NCBI RefSeq assembly: GCF_001612965.1
Contig: NZ_BDBL01000037.1
Span: 32,154 to 96,153 of the forward strand
Source of the DNA: Nocardia kruczakiae NBRC 101016
GTDB lineage: Bacteria; Actinomycetota; Actinomycetes; Mycobacteriales; Mycobacteriaceae
Direction of reading: 5' to 3'
Length of the DNA: 64,000 bases
The translations under genes were made by a program, and so were the position numbers. The first letter of the stretch is position 1; every line of letters starts with the position of its first letter. Under the pieces are notes generated by a model. It did no database searches and was not told the origin of the DNA. It saw nothing but the letters and a program-made list of their open reading frames with translations. Below are positions 49,604 to 59,115 of the stretch, in pieces.

Positions 49604-50393
49604 CACAACCAACCTCAACAGGTATCAGTCACCGATTTCCAGAACCTCCACACTAGCGGCGGTAGCCGTACGCGCTGTCGAGCACCGGTGCGCGCGGGTC
49701 GTCCGCTCAACCGGCCGCCGCCCCCTCCCCGCCGGACGGCCGTGCAAATACGTGGCCGCGACGCCGGCTATGGCCGGATACCGCGATCGGAGAAGACCTG
49801 CCGGGCATCGACCGGCCGGACCTCCTATCGGATTGCGTTGCCCGGCACGAGCGATAGCCCGCACAGCGGACGCTGACCGACCGTACCGGTGTGCTGTGGC
49901 GCCGACGGTGCTGTGCGGCGATAAGCCGAGCCGCACCGCCGCCGTGAAACCGGGGCGCCGTTCACGCTCGCCCACACCGTAATGCGCTGAGCAGCACCGA
50001 AACCCGGATCCCTCTGCGGCGGTGACGTCGTTACTTTCATCCGTTCGAGCCACGCCGAGCGATCAACTTTCTACGTTGCTGTCAGCGTATGGACCGACCA
50101 CGCCGCCGACCCGAGTAGACCGCTACTCGAATTCCGCTGTTGCCGCCCGCAGTCCGCCGCGCAGACCCGAATCAGGCTGCGTCACATGCCCTCTGCTCGC
50201 CCTACTGTCGGCTCCACTGCCCCCACCCCCGACGATCGGCCCAGACCATCCGGGCTGTTCTCTCGGCCGCAGCCGACCGTGTCAACGAGTGGGAGAAACG
50301 GCGAATTTCAATAAATAGATGCGCATATGGCAGTAGATAGATAGATATGCCGGACCGCAAACGGCGTAGCCAGTCCCCCGCCCCGGCCGCCCA
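49604..50393. other. Long intergenic region without recognisable gene
   Basis: 790 nt with only short, low-quality frames on both strands, none with a family motif or clear ribosome site. Base composition falls toward the right end, where a short (TAGA) tandem run (about 50333-50346) lies inside the inverted pair GCATAT (50323-50328)/ATATGC (50345-50350). It may be decayed coding DNA. Confidence 0.5.
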
Positions 50394-51128
50394 CTACCGC
50401 ACTGTCCCGATCCGGGCGAGGAGTGCGGGGAGTTTGGAGGCGGCCATGAGTGTGCGGAACTGCCAGCTGTCATCGCGAGGCAGGACGCCGCCGCGCTGCG
50501 TGGCGTCGAGGAAGTCGTAGAGGGTTTCACCTTCTTCCATGAGTCCGTCGGCGTTGAAGTGGTAGCGGTCGACCGCCGGGCACTGGATGAAGCGGCCGTT
50601 GCCGTAGATCACGGGGGCGGACTCGTCGTAGGGGTACAGGCGCAGCGGGCCGGTCCAGTGCCCGCTGCCGATGTAGCGGATCACGGTGCGCACCGTGCCT
50701 TCCGGCGTCACGTCCAGATACACCTGGTTGGGCAGCGGGTCGTAGCGCCAGTCCGGGATGGCGTCGAAGAAGGCGAAGTTGTATTTCACGAATTCGTCGA
50801 TACCGACGATGGTGCGCCCGAAGGTCGTGACGTCGGTGTAGCGGATGTCGGGTGCGTAGAGCTCGTGGTTGAGGCTCATATCCCGGACCAGAAAGCTCCA
50901 CCAGTACTTCTTGGCCCATTCCATGACCCAGCTCAGATCGACGCCGAGCTTGCCGTAGAGCTCCAGTTTGCGTTCGAACTCACCGAACCACTCGAGGGTG
51001 CCGGCCTGCAGTTCGGCTTCGGGGATCGCCCGAATCGGTACGGCGCGATTGGAATTCAGGAATTCCGGTACCGGTTTCGACAACCGCGGCTGCCGCAGCG
51101 CCTGCTGGAACTGTTCCTCGTCGAACAT
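50394..51128 (-). CDS. NTF2-like (SnoaL-fold) protein
   Basis: A 244-residue protein with an NTF2-like domain over about residues 60-190: LYAPDIRYTDVTTFGRTIVGIDEFVKY, AFFDAIPDWRYD and VRTVIRYIGSGHWTG are typical of the cone-shaped fold. The fold serves isomerases, dehydratases and ligand-binding proteins. ATG 51128 follows AAGGGG; the longer frame extends into the operator. It is divergent from a TetR gene with a perfect palindrome between them, so it is probably that regulator's target. Confidence 0.75.
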   Translation of the reverse strand: MFDEEQFQQALRQPRLSKPVPEFLNSNRAVPIRAIPEAELQAGTLEWFGEFERKLELYGKLGVDLSWVMEWAKKYWWSFLVRDMSLNHELYAPDIRYTDVTTFGRTIVGIDEFVKYNFAFFDAIPDWRYDPLPNQVYLDVTPEGTVRTVIRYIGSGHWTGPLRLYPYDESAPVIYGNGRFIQCPAVDRYHFNADGLMEEGETLYDFLDATQRGGVLPRDDSWQFRTLMAASKLPALLARIGTVR

Positions 51129-51189
51129 GAGCGACCCCTTCACACGATCGGCGCGACCGGCCACGGTGCCGGTACTGCGCGCCTCGAGG

Positions 51190-51205
51190 TGAATCATATG
51201 ATTCA
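51190..51205. promoter_or_regulatory. Perfect 16-bp palindrome, TetR-type operator
   Basis: TGAATCATATGATTCA is a perfect palindrome in the 123-nt gap between the NTF2-like gene (start 51128) and the TetR gene (start 51252). A related half-site (AGAATCA) follows at about 51209. Confidence 0.7.
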
Positions 51206-51251
51206 TGTAGAATCAGATGATGTCAATGAGATGTGTGGTGGGGATGCGAGG

Positions 51252-51896
51252 ATGACCGGCGTGAGCACCGCACCCAAACTCTGGCGAGGCCAGACGCTGC
51301 AGGACCGGTCCGGCGAACGCCGTGAGCTGTTGCTGGAGTGCGCTTTCGATCTGCTCGGGACAGCGGGAGCCGGGGCGGTCACGATGCGGGCGGTGACGCG
51401 ACAGGCGAATCTGAGCCCGCGCTATTTCTACGAAAGTTTCGAAGGCCGCGAAGCACTGATCCTGGCCGTCTACGACCGGGTGGAAGCGGCGTTGCGCGAG
51501 CGGCTGTCGGTGATCGCCGCGGGCACCGACCCGTATACGGCGATCCGGTCGGCGCTGCAAACCTGCGCCGATTTCTTCGACGAGGACCCGCGGCGGGCGC
51601 GGGTGCTGCTGCGTGAACCGTTGGCCGACGACGATTTACGGGCGCACATCACCCGCCGCACCCCGGCGGTGATCCGGGCTCTGGCTCCCCTGTTGGGCGA
51701 CAGCGCCGGGGATCTGTTCGCCAGCAGTGATGCCACGCTCGCCACCATCGGCACCGCGCTGGCCGGAGCGTTGACGTCGGTGTATCTGGAGTGGACCGAC
51801 GGGCACCTGAGCATCGAGCGCGACCGGCTCGTCGACACCTGCACCGGCATCGTCGCCGCGCTACTCGGACTCGCGCTCGGCCCACGAACTCACTGA
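51252..51896 (+). CDS. TetR-family regulator
   Basis: A 214-residue TetR regulator. GAVTMRAVTRQANLSPRYFY is the helix-turn-helix (about residues 42-61), followed by SFEGREALILAVYDRVE. The C-terminal domain is large and helical. The ATG at 51252 is preferred; an ATG at 51231 is also in frame. It is divergent from the NTF2-like gene with a palindrome in between and ends 31 nt before a convergent TetR gene. Confidence 0.86.
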   Translation: MTGVSTAPKLWRGQTLQDRSGERRELLLECAFDLLGTAGAGAVTMRAVTRQANLSPRYFYESFEGREALILAVYDRVEAALRERLSVIAAGTDPYTAIRSALQTCADFFDEDPRRARVLLREPLADDDLRAHITRRTPAVIRALAPLLGDSAGDLFASSDATLATIGTALAGALTSVYLEWTDGHLSIERDRLVDTCTGIVAALLGLALGPRTH

Positions 51897-51927
51897 GCCG
51901 GCGGCCTCGTCGATCCGAGATGCCGGG

Positions 51928-52605
51928 TCAGGAACCTTTGGGCAACGTGCGTGCGAGCGCACGCACCGTGGTCTGTAGTCGTTCCGGCGGGAATCGGCCA
52001 GGATCGGAAATGACCATGCGGCCGAGGGTTTCGATGAAGCCGAGCATGACGTAACCCACGAGTTCGGGGTCGGCGTTGGCGGGCCCTCCGCGCAGCTCGA
52101 TACCGGTTTCGAGGAGCTGAATCAGCCGCCCGACGATCTTCTCGCGCGCAGCCGACAACAGTTCGGTGTAATCGGCGGGCGCTCCGTCCGCGTGGGTCAG
52201 GATCAGCCGCCAGCGCACCGGGTCCGATTCCACGGCACGCAAGAAAGCCATGACCGAATCGGCATAGGCCGTATCGGGGTCGATCTCGCGAAGGTTGTCG
52301 GGCAACGTGTCCATCACCTGGCGGATACCGCGCGCATGCTCGCGATGCAGAAGGCCGGCGACGAGTTCGGGTGCGGTGGGATAGACCGCGTAGAGCACCG
52401 GCTTGGCGACACCGGCCTGCTTGGCCACCGCCTGCATCGTCAGTCCGGACAGTCCGTCCCGGCCGACCACCTGGAATGCGGCATCGAGCAACTGCTCCCG
52501 GCGCTCGGGCAGCGGGAGCCGCGGACCGTTGCGTCTACCGGTCTTTCCCCCGGGCTGCCGGGGGGAGACCTGCCACACACCGGGGAGTTTCTCTTCGATG
52601 GCCAC
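51928..52605 (-). CDS. TetR-family regulator, likely controller of the mce operon
   Basis: A 225-residue TetR regulator. GLTMQAVAKQAGVAKPVLYAVY is the helix-turn-helix (about 53-74). An N-terminal basic extension of about 30 residues precedes it. It is divergent from the yrbE-mce operon, and the gap holds CTACG-N4-CGTAG, a motif that recurs twice before the MpaB-like gene at 62384-63457. It therefore probably controls both mce import and that oxygenase, in response to the imported lipid or its acyl-CoA. Confidence 0.88.
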   Translation of the reverse strand: MAIEEKLPGVWQVSPRQPGGKTGRRNGPRLPLPERREQLLDAAFQVVGRDGLSGLTMQAVAKQAGVAKPVLYAVYPTAPELVAGLLHREHARGIRQVMDTLPDNLREIDPDTAYADSVMAFLRAVESDPVRWRLILTHADGAPADYTELLSAAREKIVGRLIQLLETGIELRGGPANADPELVGYVMLGFIETLGRMVISDPGRFPPERLQTTVRALARTLPKGS

Positions 52606-52666
52606 CCACGAATCCTCTCAAACGCCAGCGCGGTCGCGAACCCCCTTGCTACGTCTCACCTCATTA

Positions 52667-52702
52667 CTACGCATCCGTAGAAATAACTCTACTTGAGCGT
52701 AA
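52667..52702. promoter_or_regulatory. Operator pair CTACG-N4-CGTAG upstream of mce operon
   Basis: CTACG-CATC-CGTAG (52667-52680) is perfect; CTACT-TGAG-CGTAA (52689-52702) is a degenerate second copy 22 nt further. They lie between the TetR gene and yrbEA. The perfect form recurs at 63471 and 63493. Confidence 0.65.
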
Positions 52703-52765
52703 TTAACCCTCGCCTACGTGCTCGTAGCGAGGCGTGTTTTCCGATGGACCGATGAAGGGATGCAG

Positions 52766-53644
52766 ATGTCAGCGCAGGGCACGCACGGGAGGGTGCGTTC
52801 GGGCGCAACAGGGGCGGCTTCCGACCGTCGACGCGTCATCGGATTCGGCGTCGGCTACTGGCGCGACCACCCGCAGCGCTCGGTGGAGACCGCCGGCCGC
52901 CAGGTCTCGATGACCGGGCACGCAACCCTCGCACTGGTCACCGCGGTGTTCCGGCGGCGATTTCCGTGGCGGGAGTTCATCAAGCAGTGCGCCTTCATGG
53001 CGAGTGTGTCGGCCACCCCGACACTGCTGGTCGCGGTGCCGGTCGCGGTGGTCGTCTCCATCCAGGTCGGATCGCTGGTGAGCCAGGTCGGCGCCACGAC
53101 GTTCATCGGCGCGGTGAACGGGCTGGGCATCATTCGCCAGGGCGCTCCCCTGGTGACCTCGCTGATGATCGCGGGCGCCGTCGGGTCAGCCATCTGCGCC
53201 GACCTCGGTTCCCGCACGATCCGGGAGGAAATCGACGCCATGACCGTGATGGGCGTCGACCCGATCCGGCGCCTGGTCGCACCCCGCCTCGCGGCCGCCG
53301 TTCTGGTCAGCACCCTGTTGTGCGGATTGGTGATCTTCGTCGGTTTCGCGACCGGTTACGCCTTCAACGTCTACATGCAGGCGGGTACACCCGGCTCCTA
53401 TATCCGCACCTTCGCCTCGTTCGCGGTCGCCACCGATCTGGTGGTGGCCATGCTCAAGGCCGCGATCTTCGGTGCGCTGGCGGCGATCATCGCCTGCGAC
53501 ACCGGATTACATACCCGCGGCGGACCGGCCGGAGTGGCCGACTCCGTGAACTCGGCGGTGGTGAACTCCGCCATCGTCCTGTTCGGCATCAACATCCTCA
53601 TCACCCAGATCTACAACACCCTCTACCCCTCGAAGGTGTTGTGA
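52766..53644 (+). CDS. yrbEA: YrbE-type Mce permease, subunit A
   Basis: A 292-residue inner-membrane permease of Mce lipid-import systems (MlaE family). The conserved coupling motif REEIDAMTVMGVDPIRRLVAPR (its core about residues 151-172) is clear, along with several membrane helices. ATG 52766 has AAGGG 6 nt upstream; an in-frame ATG at 52760 is too close to it. It pairs with YrbEB, 1 nt downstream. The ATPase (MceG/Mkl) is not in this window, as is usual for this group. Confidence 0.93.
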   Translation: MSAQGTHGRVRSGATGAASDRRRVIGFGVGYWRDHPQRSVETAGRQVSMTGHATLALVTAVFRRRFPWREFIKQCAFMASVSATPTLLVAVPVAVVVSIQVGSLVSQVGATTFIGAVNGLGIIRQGAPLVTSLMIAGAVGSAICADLGSRTIREEIDAMTVMGVDPIRRLVAPRLAAAVLVSTLLCGLVIFVGFATGYAFNVYMQAGTPGSYIRTFASFAVATDLVVAMLKAAIFGALAAIIACDTGLHTRGGPAGVADSVNSAVVNSAIVLFGINILITQIYNTLYPSKVL

Positions 53645-53645
53645 C

Positions 53646-54506
53646 ATGGCCGTCTACGTCCCACCGCTGCTACGTCCGCTGCGTCGGGCCGCGGTCGCTG
53701 TGCGCATTCCCGTCGGCCTGCACGTCCGCCTCGGACACCAAGGGCTGGTCTTCGTCGAGGCGCTGGCCGCCGTTCCGTTCGTGCTCCGTCATTACCGAAA
53801 AGAGTTGCTGCGCCTCATCACCGACGTCACGTGGGGAAACGGCTCTCTGGTGGTCGGCGGAGGCACCGTGGGCGTGATCGTGATCCTGTGCGGATTCGGC
53901 GGCATCACCGTCGGCATGGAGGCCCACAGCGCGCTCGATCTGCTGACGATGAGCCCGCTCACCGGTGCGATATCCGGTTTCGCGACCACCCGCGAACTGG
54001 CCCCGCTGCTGGCGACGATCGCATTCGGCGCCCAAGCCGGCTGCCGATTCACCGCACAACTCGGTTCGATGCGGATCTCGGAGGAGATCGACGCGCTGGA
54101 ATCGATCGCGATCAGGCCGCTTCCGTATCTGATCACCACTCGGATGCTGGCCGCGGCGGTCGCCATCGTTCCGCTCTACACCGTCGGCCTGGCGATCGCG
54201 TATGTGAGCACACGGCTGGCCGTAATGCTCCTGGGCGGAACAACTCTGGGCACCTATGACCACTACTTCCATCAATTCCTCGACCCGGTCGACATCCTCT
54301 ACTCGGTGCTGAAAATCGTCACGTTCGTGGTGATCGCGTCCTTCATCCAGTGCTACTACGGTTTCGTCGCCGCCGGCGGGCCCGAGGGGGTGGGCGTGGC
54401 AGCCGGTCGCGCGATCAAGGTGACCATCATCGTGGTCGTCTTCGCCAATCTTCTTCTCACCTTGGCGATCTGGGGTATCGACCCCGGTATCCGAATCTCG
54501 GGCTAG
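53646..54506 (+). CDS. yrbEB: YrbE-type Mce permease, subunit B
   Basis: A 286-residue MlaE-family permease. SEEIDALESIAIRPLPYLITTRMLA is the coupling segment matching that of YrbEA, and about five hydrophobic helices are visible. The start is 1 nt after the yrbEA stop, so the two are translated together and form the heterodimer that MceG energises. The C-terminus AIWGIDPGIRISG is typical for the B subunit. MceA follows 8 nt later after an AGGAG site. Confidence 0.93.
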   Translation: MAVYVPPLLRPLRRAAVAVRIPVGLHVRLGHQGLVFVEALAAVPFVLRHYRKELLRLITDVTWGNGSLVVGGGTVGVIVILCGFGGITVGMEAHSALDLLTMSPLTGAISGFATTRELAPLLATIAFGAQAGCRFTAQLGSMRISEEIDALESIAIRPLPYLITTRMLAAAVAIVPLYTVGLAIAYVSTRLAVMLLGGTTLGTYDHYFHQFLDPVDILYSVLKIVTFVVIASFIQCYYGFVAAGGPEGVGVAAGRAIKVTIIVVVFANLLLTLAIWGIDPGIRISG

Positions 54507-54514
54507 GAGTCGCG

Positions 54515-55909
54515 ATGATCATCGATCCGAGTGGCCGCGGCCCCGGCGCCCTGCGACTGGGCATCATCGGTGTCACGATGGTCGGCGCCCTGGCGGCGGG
54601 GATATATCTGCTGGGCCTGCGCTATACCGGCGCATTCGCCGACACGGTCGCCGTCACCGCCGAGATGACGAGCACGGGCGACGGTATGCCACCGCACGCC
54701 GATGTGAAGTTCCGCGGCATGATCGTGGGCTCCGTCGCCGATGTGGACATCGCCGCCGAGGGTCAGCGCCAGCTGGTTCGTCTGCGCCTGAAACCTTCGG
54801 TGGCGCAGCAGATCCCAGCGACGGTGACCGCTCGAGTGGTTCCGGCGAACCTGTTCGGCGTCACCGCTCTCGAGCTGGTCGACAACGGGCCGGCCCGCGA
54901 CGGCTTGCGGACCGGCACGACGATCCGCCAAGACACGAGCGCGGCCACCGCCCAGCTTCAGGCCACCCTGACCACACTGCGAACGGTCCTGGACGCGATC
55001 CAGCCGCAGAGGTTGGCCCGTGTCCTGGGAACCCTCGCCGAGGCGCTGGATGCCGGCGCCCGCGTTCCCGGCTCGACCATCGAACGACTCGAAGCCTGGA
55101 CCACACAGGTGCGAGCGATTCCGGGAATCGGAGACATGCTGGGCAACCTCGGTGCCGCCGCCACGGCGGTGAACCGCTCGGCACCAGAACTGATCGAGGC
55201 GCTCGGCGACTCGGTGACCGCAGCGCGCACCTTGACCGAACGGCGAGCGAAACTGGTCACCCTTCTCACCGACGCCGGTTCGGCCGTGGCGGCCACCAAC
55301 GGACTGTTCGCCCGAAACCCCGATGCGGGAAAGGAATTGGTATCCGGACTCGACGACGTCTTCGGCGCCGTGGCTGCCGATCCGGATGCGATCGGCGCCT
55401 CGGTCGCGAATTTGAATCAGGCGCTGAGCGCCTACGCCACCATCTTCACCTGGGGACCACATCAGCAGATGCGATGGGCCATCGACGTGACCTTCACACC
55501 GTTTCGCCCCTATACTGCCGCCGATTGTCCACACTACGGGCAGCTCGCCGGTCCGCGATGCGGTGTGACACCCAATTCCCCTGCGCCACAGGAGTTTCCG
55601 CTTCAGTTGCTGCCGGGACGGATCGGCGCGGCAGCTCCCGGAACGGATGCCCCTGCCGGGCCGGCTCTGCCCTGGTTTCCCGGGCTCCCGCCCATCCCCG
55701 GCCCGACCGCACCGGCAGGCCCGGCGGTGGAGGGGCCGCCGGCACCGACGTCCGGGCCCGCAGCGCCCGCCTCCTATACCGGAACCGCGGCGATCACCGC
55801 CCTCCTCGGGCGCGCGCCGAACCCCGCACAGCTGTTGCTGTTGCGCCCGGTGCTTGCCGACGGCGCTGTCACAGTGCGCACCTCACCACCTTCGAACGGC
55901 GGACGTTGA
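54515..55909 (+). CDS. mceA: Mce-family protein MceA
   Basis: A 464-residue MCE protein. One N-terminal transmembrane helix (about 13-35) is followed by the MCE/MlaD domain (ADVKFRGMIVGSVADVDI, about 61-78), a long helical needle-forming region, and a Pro/Ala/Gly-rich C-terminal tail. Length fits MceA (about 450). The ATG at 54515 follows AGGAG. It is the first of six MCE subunits expected to form a periplasm-spanning channel for lipid uptake. Confidence 0.92.
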   Translation: MIIDPSGRGPGALRLGIIGVTMVGALAAGIYLLGLRYTGAFADTVAVTAEMTSTGDGMPPHADVKFRGMIVGSVADVDIAAEGQRQLVRLRLKPSVAQQIPATVTARVVPANLFGVTALELVDNGPARDGLRTGTTIRQDTSAATAQLQATLTTLRTVLDAIQPQRLARVLGTLAEALDAGARVPGSTIERLEAWTTQVRAIPGIGDMLGNLGAAATAVNRSAPELIEALGDSVTAARTLTERRAKLVTLLTDAGSAVAATNGLFARNPDAGKELVSGLDDVFGAVAADPDAIGASVANLNQALSAYATIFTWGPHQQMRWAIDVTFTPFRPYTAADCPHYGQLAGPRCGVTPNSPAPQEFPLQLLPGRIGAAAPGTDAPAGPALPWFPGLPPIPGPTAPAGPAVEGPPAPTSGPAAPASYTGTAAITALLGRAPNPAQLLLLRPVLADGAVTVRTSPPSNGGR

Positions 55910-55910
55910 C

Positions 55911-56933
55911 ATGATCACCACTCGCACAGCCGTACTCGGCTTCACGGTCTTCGTCGTCCTCGCGCTGGTCGCGAGCTGGACGGTCTATTCCACCCTGCAA
56001 CGGTCGGTATCCGGCGACACCGACCGCTACCAGGCGACTTTCGGCGACGTTCTCGGACTGCGCGTGGGCGACGACGTGCGGATGGCCGGGGTTCGCGTGG
56101 GCCGCGTCGACTTCATCGAACTCGATGATCAGCGGGCCCGCGTCGGGTTCCGCGTCCGATCTCGCCAGCACCTGTTCACCACGACCAAGGCACTGATCCG
56201 ATATCAGAACCTCATCGGACAGCGCTACATCGCCCTGGCGCCGGGCTCCGGTCCGGCCGCGCCGCTACCGCCGGGAGGCTCGATTCCGATCGAACGCACC
56301 GAATCGTCCTTCGACGTATCGACGGTCCTGTCCGGATTCGAACCGTTGTTCAGCGTGCTGCAACCCGATGAGGTCAATTCCCTGTCGCAGACTCTCGTCC
56401 AGGCGCTGCAGGGCGACGGTGTCTCGCTCAGCGCTCTGATCACCCGGGCAGCGGGGCTGGCGAATACGTTCCGCGACCGCGACGAGATCCTGGGCCGGGT
56501 CGTCACCAACCTCAGCAGCGTCGTCGCCGGACTCGCCCACCGCGCATCGGAGCTGGAAACGCTGATCACCCAGGCCCGCACACTCGTCACCGGGCTGTAC
56601 GAAGAAGGCGAAACCCTCAAAGGGGCCGTCGACCGTGCCGCCGGAGCGACCGGGCAGCTCAGCGGTCTCATCGCCGCGATCGAACCCGGTATCGCGCACG
56701 CGCAGCAGTCGGCCACCTCGGGCGTGAATCTGTTGCTGGCCAACGGTTCCCGGCTCGACCGCGCCGCGGTCGAACTGCCGCTGCTGCTGGCCGGACTGGC
56801 TCGCATCAGCGGCAACGGCACCTACATCAACTCCTACGTCTGCGGCCTGGACGTCTCCCTGTGGGGCGTGTTGTTCCCTCCGGGGTTGTTCTCCCAGGTC
56901 GGCGGCAACTCGCACTCGGAGGTGTGTCGATAG
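55911..56933 (+). CDS. mceB: Mce-family protein MceB
   Basis: A 340-residue MCE protein with N-terminal helix (about 7-27) and MCE domain (FGDVLGLRVGDDVRMAGVRVG, around 44-64). Its length is typical of MceB (about 340). ALIRYQNLIGQRYIAL is the conserved end of the MCE domain. It starts 1 nt after the mceA stop codon and its TAG shares one base with the GTG of mceC. Confidence 0.92.
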   Translation: MITTRTAVLGFTVFVVLALVASWTVYSTLQRSVSGDTDRYQATFGDVLGLRVGDDVRMAGVRVGRVDFIELDDQRARVGFRVRSRQHLFTTTKALIRYQNLIGQRYIALAPGSGPAAPLPPGGSIPIERTESSFDVSTVLSGFEPLFSVLQPDEVNSLSQTLVQALQGDGVSLSALITRAAGLANTFRDRDEILGRVVTNLSSVVAGLAHRASELETLITQARTLVTGLYEEGETLKGAVDRAAGATGQLSGLIAAIEPGIAHAQQSATSGVNLLLANGSRLDRAAVELPLLLAGLARISGNGTYINSYVCGLDVSLWGVLFPPGLFSQVGGNSHSEVCR

Positions 56934-58018
56934 TGAACCGATTCCTCGACCGGTTCCGCAGCATCAACTGGCTGCTGGACCGATTCCAACTTCCCACTCT
57001 CCCCGAGATGTGGGACGCGATTCCGTCCTACCGGCAGAACCGGCACTTGTGGCTCGGCATCGGCGCCGGGACCGCGGTGATCGCGCTCGTGTCCGGCGTC
57101 GTCTTCGTCACCGGGCTCGACCTCGGCCACCGGACCGTGCGCGCCGAGTTCGCACAGGCGGCGGGACTGCGACCGGGCAACAGCGTGGACGTGGCCGGGA
57201 TCGACGTCGGCACCGTCGCCTCGGCACACCTGGCCGGTGATCGCATCGTCGCCGAGTTGAAGATTCGCCCCGAGGTCCGTCTGGGTCCCGACGCCACCGC
57301 CGCGATCAAGATGAGCACGATTCTCGGCAAGATGCACGTCGAGCTCCACCCCGGAAACGGAAAGGGATTGCCAGGCAATGTGATTCGACTCGATCGCACC
57401 GAAGTCCCCTACAATCTGGACAAGGTCGTCAACGACCCGAAATACACGAACTCCTTCGAACACCTCGAGAAACTCGACCCCGCTGCCCTGCGGGCCTCCC
57501 TCGATGCCGTGGCCCGTCAGATGGGAGACTCGCCACAGCTCACCGCCGCGGCCCTCGACTCGGTCGGTGTGCTGGCCGACGTGATCAGCGACCGCCGCGA
57601 CGAAGTCGACACGCTGCTGAAGAACATCGACTCGGTAGCCACATTGGTCGACGAGAACCGCAACGGCGTTCTGCTGCTGCTCACCCGGGGCCGGGCGATC
57701 GGGGACGCGGTGGCACAGCGCCAAGACCTGGTGAAGAACCTCCTCGACAACATCGCCACGATATCGACAAGCCTGCAGCAGATCGGCGCCGGCAACAACG
57801 GACAACTCGGCCCGCTGATCCGCAGCCTCGACACCATGTCGCAAGGCCTGCAGCAGAACCGGGACAACCTCGACCATCTCTATCAAACGATGCCCGTGGC
57901 GTTGCGGCAGGTCAACAACACCTTCGGCAACGGACCGTACGGAGAGGTCTACCTGCCCTGGGGGTTGTTCCCCGACAACTGGTTGTGTGCCACCCAGGCC
58001 GTCGCGGGGTGTCGCTGA
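56933..58018 (+). CDS. mceC: Mce-family protein MceC
   Basis: A 361-residue MCE protein. The helix LGIGAGTAVIALVSGVVFVTG is at about residues 42-62, the MCE domain follows (AGLRPGNSVDVAGIDVGTV). It is shorter than many MceC proteins (often about 500) because the Pro-rich C-terminal tail is missing. It starts at GTG 56933 after GGAGG; other in-frame GTGs are too close to that site. The last bases overlap mceD (TGATG). Confidence 0.9.
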   Translation: MNRFLDRFRSINWLLDRFQLPTLPEMWDAIPSYRQNRHLWLGIGAGTAVIALVSGVVFVTGLDLGHRTVRAEFAQAAGLRPGNSVDVAGIDVGTVASAHLAGDRIVAELKIRPEVRLGPDATAAIKMSTILGKMHVELHPGNGKGLPGNVIRLDRTEVPYNLDKVVNDPKYTNSFEHLEKLDPAALRASLDAVARQMGDSPQLTAAALDSVGVLADVISDRRDEVDTLLKNIDSVATLVDENRNGVLLLLTRGRAIGDAVAQRQDLVKNLLDNIATISTSLQQIGAGNNGQLGPLIRSLDTMSQGLQQNRDNLDHLYQTMPVALRQVNNTFGNGPYGEVYLPWGLFPDNWLCATQAVAGCR

Positions 58019-59115
58019 TGCGGATCACGACCATCGTGCGCGCCGCCATCGTGAGCGCCGTCACGCTGATGCTGGCCGGATGCGCCCTTCCGCACAGCTT
58101 GACGTCGACGCCGAATCGGTTGCTGGGCAGACAGATTCACCTCACCGCCGACTTCGACAATGTTGCCGGTCTCTACCTCGGCAACGAGGTATCGGTGCTC
58201 GGACTCCCTGTGGGCCAGGTCGATTCGGTCATCGCGCGCGGCCACTACGTGGAGGTCGCGATGACCGTCGACGACGGCGTGACGATTCCGGCCGACGCCA
58301 TCGCCGCACTGGTCTCACCGCAGCTGATCACCAACCGCCACATCGAGCTGACGCCCGCCTACACCGGGCGCGGCCCCACTCTCGGCGACGGCGCCCACAT
58401 TCCGCTCGAGCACACCCGCACTCCGGTAGAACTCGACCGCATCCTGCGCACCTTCGACGACCTCGGCAAATCCCTGGCCGGGGACAACGCGGGCGGACCG
58501 ATGGCGAGCAGGGTGCTGTTCCCCTTGCTCGACGGCAACGGCGACCGCATCCGCGAGACCCTCGATGCCCTGTCGACGGCCTTCCGGACCACCCTCGCGA
58601 ACAAGGACCAGATCTCCGATGCCGTCATCCGGCTCAACGACCTCACTCAGGTCGTCGCCGACAACGACCGGACCGTGCGCGAATTCAGCGCCCGCCTCAC
58701 CGAGCTGGTGACACTGATGAAAGATCAAGCGCCCGGCCTGCGGGCCGTTCTCACCCAGCTCGACGATTTCGTCGCGAACACCAGCTCCGTGGTGGCCGAG
58801 AACCGGCAGCCACTCATCGACGCGCTGAATCGGCTGACCACCATCACCACCCAGATGCGCGGCCACGGAACCGATCTCATCGAGATCACCGATGTGGCGC
58901 CGCTGTTCTTCCGGAACTTCGCCGATGCCATGAGCCCGCAGACCGGTTCGGTCCGGCTGCATCTGCTCACCGACAAGTCCCTGTTCGACGGTGAAGCCCT
59001 GTCGCTGCTGTGCGAACGCGTACAGCTGCGTGCCGACGGCTGCCGCACGGGCAAACTCACCGACTTCGGACCGGATTTCGGCCTGGCCGGCGCGCTGCTG
59101 GGGCTGACCCGATGA
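58018..59115 (+). CDS. mceD: Mce-family lipoprotein in the MceD position
   Basis: A 365-residue MCE protein. Unusually for the fourth position, its N-terminus is a lipoprotein signal (VSAVTLMLAGC, Cys22), so it should be lipid-anchored rather than held by a helix. The MCE domain follows (GLYLGNEVSVLGLPVGQVDSV). Classical MceD has about 500 residues with a long C-terminal tail; this one is short. It overlaps mceC by TGATG and mceE by ATGA. Confidence 0.88.
   Translation: MRITTIVRAAIVSAVTLMLAGCALPHSLTSTPNRLLGRQIHLTADFDNVAGLYLGNEVSVLGLPVGQVDSVIARGHYVEVAMTVDDGVTIPADAIAALVSPQLITNRHIELTPAYTGRGPTLGDGAHIPLEHTRTPVELDRILRTFDDLGKSLAGDNAGGPMASRVLFPLLDGNGDRIRETLDALSTAFRTTLANKDQISDAVIRLNDLTQVVADNDRTVREFSARLTELVTLMKDQAPGLRAVLTQLDDFVANTSSVVAENRQPLIDALNRLTTITTQMRGHGTDLIEITDVAPLFFRNFADAMSPQTGSVRLHLLTDKSLFDGEALSLLCERVQLRADGCRTGKLTDFGPDFGLAGALLGLTR

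Noticed and set aside
49625..50053. 142-codon minus-strand frame in the long intergenic region
   Set aside because: No motif, no ribosome site, Arg/Ala-rich composition typical of random GC-rich DNA.
50333..50346. TAGA tandem run as a repeat array or CRISPR
   Set aside because: Only about three units, no spacer structure; noted as part of the intergenic region.
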